From Anaerolineae bacterium (GTDB lineage: Bacteria; Chloroflexota; Anaerolineae; CG2-30-64-16): a DNA stretch of 42,928 nucleotides. Positions within the stretch are counted from its first letter, which is position 1. Each line of letters starts with the position of its first letter. The position numbers and the translations under genes were made by a program. Location: contig JAPKMS010000154.1 of assembly GCA_026645775.1 (NCBI GenBank), positions 1 to 42,928 of the forward strand, in the 5' to 3' direction. The notes below the pieces were generated by a model, which was given only the letters and a program-made list of their open reading frames with translations, searched no databases and was not told the DNA's origin. Of this stretch, positions 39,255-42,928 are shown piece by piece.

Positions 39255-40988
39255 GTGAAAGAAACCATGATGGAAAACACGCCGCTGTTTTCGGTGTTGA
39301 CCGAAGAGCAGCGCGCGCTAATTGCCGAGCGCATGGTGCAAGAAACGCGCCGCGCAGGGGACACGATCTACCTGCACAGCCGGCCGGCAACGGCCATGTA
39401 CCTCATCAAGTCCGGTTGGGCGCGCCTGGTCACCGAGCAGTACGCGGTGTTGGCCAACCTCAACGCGGGCAGCCTGCTGGGCGATGCCGATGTCATCTCC
39501 GGCCGCAATTACGCGATGTCGGCCGAGGCAGCCAGCGACGTCACCTTGTGGGCGCTGAGCGCTGCGGACATCAAAGACCTGATGACGACGCAGCCCGAGA
39601 TCGGACGCCGGCTGAAGAGTGCCCTGGGCCTCAACGAGGAACAGGCGCTGGAGCGCCATCTGCGCCGGCTCGACCTGATGGCCGGCCTCAGCTCCGACCA
39701 GTTGCGCGAGATCGCGAGCCATCTGCGCAGCGAGCGGTTCTCCGCCAAGCAGCCGATCTACCGCCGCGGCCAGGAGGGCGACGCGCTCTACCTGATCGAC
39801 GAAGGCCAGGTGCAGGTGACCGGCGAGAACGGCCCTCTGGGGACGCTGCGAGCGGGCGACAGCTTCGGTGAAGGTGCGTTCCTCACGGGCGAATCGCACA
39901 GCACGGATGCGACGGCGGCCACTGAGGTCACGGCGTGGTCACTGAATCGAGCCGATTTCGAATCGCTGGCGTTGCGCTTCCCGGCCCTGGCGCTCAACTT
40001 GAGCCACATGCTGGGCAGACGACTGCGCGAACGTAATCTACGGGCGGCGGCCACCGTGCAGGTGGTGCAAGCGCCTCAGTCGGCCCCGGCCCCGTCTGCG
40101 CCTGTCGCGGCGGTTAGCGGTGCGCTGACCGAGATCAATCGCGCGGCGGACAACGCCACTTCGTGGTGGGGCCGCAGCACGATGGGCGCCAAACTGCGCC
40201 TGGTTGCCGTGGCCTTGCTGCTGATCTACTTATTGGGGGTTGCGGCGCCGTCGCTCATCATTTCCCTGCTCTCGCGCAACAACAGCGGTGTCAACGTCTC
40301 CAATTCGCTGGCCCGGGCCAGTTTCCAGGATCGCGCCGTGCTGGTGGCGCTGGCGGCTGACCTGCCGACAGACACCACCCCCACGTACACGCCCTGGCCC
40401 ACTGAGACGCCGATCCCGACGGCCACCTTCACGCCGACGGCCACACCTACCGAGACGCCGATCCCGACGGCCACCTTCACGCCGGTCCCGCCAACCAACA
40501 CACCCATCCCGCCGACCCGCGTCCCTGCACGCACGGTGGCCCGTGTAGCGGCCCCGCTGGCTGCGGCTGCGGCTGCACCTGCGCCTGCGGCAGCGCCTGC
40601 GCCCTCCGTGCAGTTCAAACTGATCGAGATGCGCCGTTTGAGCGCATGCGAAAACCGGGGCAACCACCATATCTTCGTCAAGGTGGTGGATGCGGCCGGC
40701 AACCCGCTTGATGGCGTGACCCTGGTGCAGAGCCCCAGCGGTCAGCCCGGCAACGTGGTGGACAAGACGGTTTCAGGCACCAAGGGCCCCGGACTGGCTG
40801 AGTTCATCATGTGGAAGGGCGCCCAATACAGCGTTTACGTCACCAATGATGGCGTCAATCCGGCCAGCACCGATATCGCCCAGCCGCTGCATCCCAACTT
40901 CACCGACGAGGAGAACTGCTCGGACGGTGGCGGCGGGAACACGTTGTTCCACAACTCCTTCAAAGTGGTCTTCCAGAAGACCTCCTGA
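39255..40988 (+). CDS. Membrane protein with two cyclic-nucleotide-binding domains and an external C-terminal domain
   Basis: A 577-residue protein (GTG at 39255 with GGGAG upstream; ATG at 39267 possible). Two CNB/CAP-ED domains in tandem (about 10-125 and 135-255) are cytoplasmic. The second has 'YRRGQEGDALYLIDEGQVQV' and 'GDSFGEGAFLTGES', the phosphate-binding cassette region. A linker, one membrane helix ('LVAVALLLIYLLGVAAPSLIISLL') and a Thr/Pro-rich external stretch follow, then a C-terminal domain ('VVDAAGNPLDGVTL', 'GTKGPGLAEFIM') paralogous to that of the lipoprotein upstream. This places a cNMP sensor inside and a surface domain outside on one chain: an inside-out signalling arrangement by inference. 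A strong terminator follows. Confidence 0.87.
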   Translation: MKETMMENTPLFSVLTEEQRALIAERMVQETRRAGDTIYLHSRPATAMYLIKSGWARLVTEQYAVLANLNAGSLLGDADVISGRNYAMSAEAASDVTLWALSAADIKDLMTTQPEIGRRLKSALGLNEEQALERHLRRLDLMAGLSSDQLREIASHLRSERFSAKQPIYRRGQEGDALYLIDEGQVQVTGENGPLGTLRAGDSFGEGAFLTGESHSTDATAATEVTAWSLNRADFESLALRFPALALNLSHMLGRRLRERNLRAAATVQVVQAPQSAPAPSAPVAAVSGALTEINRAADNATSWWGRSTMGAKLRLVAVALLLIYLLGVAAPSLIISLLSRNNSGVNVSNSLARASFQDRAVLVALAADLPTDTTPTYTPWPTETPIPTATFTPTATPTETPIPTATFTPVPPTNTPIPPTRVPARTVARVAAPLAAAAAAPAPAAAPAPSVQFKLIEMRRLSACENRGNHHIFVKVVDAAGNPLDGVTLVQSPSGQPGNVVDKTVSGTKGPGLAEFIMWKGAQYSVYVTNDGVNPASTDIAQPLHPNFTDEENCSDGGGGNTLFHNSFKVVFQKTS

Positions 40989-41010
40989 AGACCCGCAATC
41001 GGATAGCAGC

Positions 41011-41040
41011 GCCCCCGGGTCCACGGCCCGGGGGCTTTTC
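41011..41040 (+). terminator. Rho-independent terminator
   Basis: GCCCCCGGG pairs with CCCGGGGGC around TCCACGG, followed by TTTTCTTT, 23 nt after the CNB-protein stop. Confidence 0.9.
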
Positions 41041-41144
41041 TTTGCCCGAATCCGAGCCGAAAGGTCAACTGCCGGCTGTTAAACACAAACGGCAGCGGGG
41101 CAATTGCTGCGTCCGCTGTCGCTTGCTGAATCAGCGATTCGGTT

Positions 41145-42928
41145 CTACGGTGCGACAAACAGGTCGATGAACAGGTTCTGTGCGGGCTGACCGATCAGCC
41201 GGACGTTCTTGTGAATCCACACCGTCCGGCCGTACAGGGCGCCCACCAGCTTGGAGTCGGCCAGGAGCGTGATCTCGCCCTGGGGCGCCAGGAAAGTGCC
41301 CAGGTAGACGCCGCCTGCTCCCAGGTTAACATGGCCTCCCACCCGAAACAACACCTGCTCTGGCCCGCCCCCGCCGACAATCGTCGTCACCAAGGTATTG
41401 ACCACATTGACGTTGCCAGCCACATCCACCACGATCGGGCCACCCGCCAGATCCAGCTTGAGCGCGACCTGCCGGCCGATCAGAATCTGATCGAAAGCGT
41501 AGACGCCGGCGCTCAGGATCAAGGTCGCCCTGTCCTTGACCTGCAGCTTGCCATAGATGCCCGGCGGGAGGTTCAAGGTCTGTTGGGGGGCCACATCCAC
41601 ATCGTCGCCACCTGCTGTCGGCGACACCGTCACCCAGGTCACGGCCGGGCTCGACGGCGCCGGCACGCCCTGGTTAATGGCGCCGCCCACCGACGCATCG
41701 CGCTCCAGAACCACCATCCCGGCCGCCGTGACATCGCCCAGCACCTGGGCCGCCTGCCGCAACCGCACGTTCGCACCCGAGACGACATCGCCGCCAACCC
41801 TGGCTCTCCGCTGCAGGTCGGCGTTAAGAGCAGCAAAAACGTCTCCCTGGACCGCAGCCGCCTCGCCCAAAGTCACTCCGCCGACGACGCTGACGGCATT
41901 GCCCTCCACAACGCTCATCTGCTGCAAATCCAGCCGGCCGTTGCTGCCCAGGCTGCATTGTGCCCTGGCGCCCTGCCCAAGATTCAAGCCGTCAACCGCG
42001 CGCATCGCAAAGCCGCAATAGCGCAGAAAACCGTGAACAACGGTGACAACCAACGCCTCCGCACCAGCCGCCCTATCGTCATCGGTTACGGTGATCACTA
42101 CCTGGTACCGGCCGGGCTGGCTGTAGATATGGCTGCCGGAGACTGTGCGCACAACCGGATCAACGACGCCCGCCTCCACCGTACCATCGCCCCAGTCAAG
42201 CATCGCTGTGTGGGTGTCGGGCACGCCCGGGTCGCTGAAGATGGCAGGGGCCAGATTCACGGCGGCGTCTTCATAAACGACTTGATCGGGACCGGCGTCC
42301 ACCACCGGTGCGATGTTGTCAATCGCGATCTCCGCTCCATCCTCATCGGTCAGCCCGCCGCCGTCGGTCACGCGCAGCGCCACCGTCCAGGCGCTCGGCC
42401 CATCCAGGCCGGCCGCGGAGAAAGTCGGCGTGGCCCCCGTCTCATCGCCGCGCGCGGCATCGGGGCCGGTTTCGCCATAGATGGCGTCGCCGTCCAGGTC
42501 CCAGGCATAGGTCAGCGTGTCGCCGGGGTCAGGATCGGAGCTGGCTGTCCCATCGAGCAGCAGCGAGCCGCCCTCGGCCACAACATAGGGCCCGAAGCCG
42601 TCCGCCTCGGCGACGGGCGGCAGATTGAACCCCTCCAGAAGGCGATCGGAGAAGTCGGTCTTGGCGTAGTCCCACACCTTGATATTGTCCATGTAAAGGG
42701 TGGGCTGGTTGTAGCGGCTGTAAGCATGGTGGCCCAGCAGCTTCACCACGCCATCATCTGGCATGATGCTGGCGATCGTATCGGTATTCGCGCTGACCAG
42801 CACGCCATCCCGGTAGATGCGCATCACATCAGCGCTGCCGTCGATGCCGTGCAAATCCCAGACAAAAGCGACGTGTCGCCATTCGTACATCGGCACAACA
42901 TTCACATCATTCCAGCCGTTATCCTGAG
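41145..42928 (-). CDS. Partial large surface protein: LamG-like, PKD and beta-helix-like regions
   Basis: The frame is open to the right edge, so the N-terminus lies outside the window; the track start at 42905 is internal (that codon is GTG). At least 594 residues are visible. In order: the end of a LamG/concanavalin-like domain ('YEWRHVAFVWDLHG', 'IYRDGVLVSAN', 'LYMDNIKVWDYA'); two PKD-like domains ('TYAWDLDGDAIYGE', 'AMLDWGDGTVEAGV', 'GSHIYSQPGRYQVVITVTDDD'); and a long region of short repeated beta-strands ('VVGGVTLGEAAAVQGDVFAAL', 'VGGDVVSGANVRLRQAAQVLGDV') resembling a beta-helix or bactofilin-like stack. No anchor or sorting signal is seen at the C-terminus. It is probably secreted and adhesive. 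Confidence 0.8.
   Translation of the reverse strand, partial: QDNGWNDVNVVPMYEWRHVAFVWDLHGIDGSADVMRIYRDGVLVSANTDTIASIMPDDGVVKLLGHHAYSRYNQPTLYMDNIKVWDYAKTDFSDRLLEGFNLPPVAEADGFGPYVVAEGGSLLLDGTASSDPDPGDTLTYAWDLDGDAIYGETGPDAARGDETGATPTFSAAGLDGPSAWTVALRVTDGGGLTDEDGAEIAIDNIAPVVDAGPDQVVYEDAAVNLAPAIFSDPGVPDTHTAMLDWGDGTVEAGVVDPVVRTVSGSHIYSQPGRYQVVITVTDDDRAAGAEALVVTVVHGFLRYCGFAMRAVDGLNLGQGARAQCSLGSNGRLDLQQMSVVEGNAVSVVGGVTLGEAAAVQGDVFAALNADLQRRARVGGDVVSGANVRLRQAAQVLGDVTAAGMVVLERDASVGGAINQGVPAPSSPAVTWVTVSPTAGGDDVDVAPQQTLNLPPGIYGKLQVKDRATLILSAGVYAFDQILIGRQVALKLDLAGGPIVVDVAGNVNVVNTLVTTIVGGGGPEQVLFRVGGHVNLGAGGVYLGTFLAPQGEITLLADSKLVGALYGRTVWIHKNVRLIGQPAQNLFIDLFVAP

Overview
The window is GC-rich, densely coded DNA from a free-living bacterium, most likely Chloroflexota (Anaerolineae, Caldilineae or a relative). 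This is inferred from style, not from a marker gene. The pointers are Pro/Thr-rich 'PTPTETPTP' linkers in surface proteins, an Elp3 radical SAM/GNAT protein, paralogous PTPS-like/GT-C-like membrane proteins, NACHT proteins with FGE-sulfatase tails, a diversity-generating retroelement (DGR), and short dispersed palindromic repeats that enter genes.

Region 1 (1-2,340, mostly minus strand): a GntR/YtrA-type regulator upstream of an SPFH/slipin membrane protein, with a promoter and operator-like direct repeats, then a histidine phosphatase.

Region 2 (2,370-12,210, minus strand) is the highlight: a complete DGR wired into what looks like an NTPase-controlled conflict or immune circuit. In transcription order: DUF4062-NACHT-FGE protein (target 2, VR2), DGR reverse transcriptase, Avd, template repeat (TR), NACHT-FGE protein (target 1, VR1), CHAT protease. 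I aligned TR (6985-7105) with VR1 (3749-3869) and VR2 (8952-9072) by hand. All 14 VR1 and all 6 VR2 substitutions fall at template adenines. The CHAT protease and both NACHT proteins carry the same short Gly/Asn-rich motif (GxxIGxDLDNRGGxFxGRD), which suggests a homotypic contact between diversified sensors and a protease effector. Both VR cassettes carry an identical 15-bp-stem hairpin 67 bp beyond the VR.

Region 3 (12,357-20,615, minus strand): patatin-like phospholipase plus GNAT acetyltransferase under a strong promoter with an operator-like palindrome; a B12-binding radical SAM protein; two large polytopic membrane proteins coupled by ATGA overlap; and a class V aminotransferase (cysteine-desulfurase-like).

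Region 4 (20,700-32,760, mostly plus strand): a small TPR-like protein and a third polytopic membrane protein; a zinc-ribbon/LysM protein; a SAM methyltransferase (minus strand); Elp3; then a run with two selenoproteins that the ORF track splits or truncates. One is a GrdB-like reductase-family protein with in-frame UGA at 27535, the other an Rdx/SelW-like protein with in-frame UGA at 27857. Each UGA is followed by a hairpin of the size, spacing and loop expected of a bacterial SECIS. After them come a membrane-anchored protein of unknown function, a PrsW-like intramembrane protease, a membrane-anchored protein and a secreted trypsin-like protease.

Region 5 (32,768-42,928): metallophosphoesterase, MutM, an anti-sigma factor with an extracytoplasmic propeller, its ECF sigma factor, a divergent tRNA-Leu(CAA) with an excellent promoter, an SH3b lipoprotein, a membrane-spanning protein with two cyclic-nucleotide-binding domains that shares its C-terminal domain with that lipoprotein, and the C-terminal part of a PKD/LamG surface protein cut by the window end.
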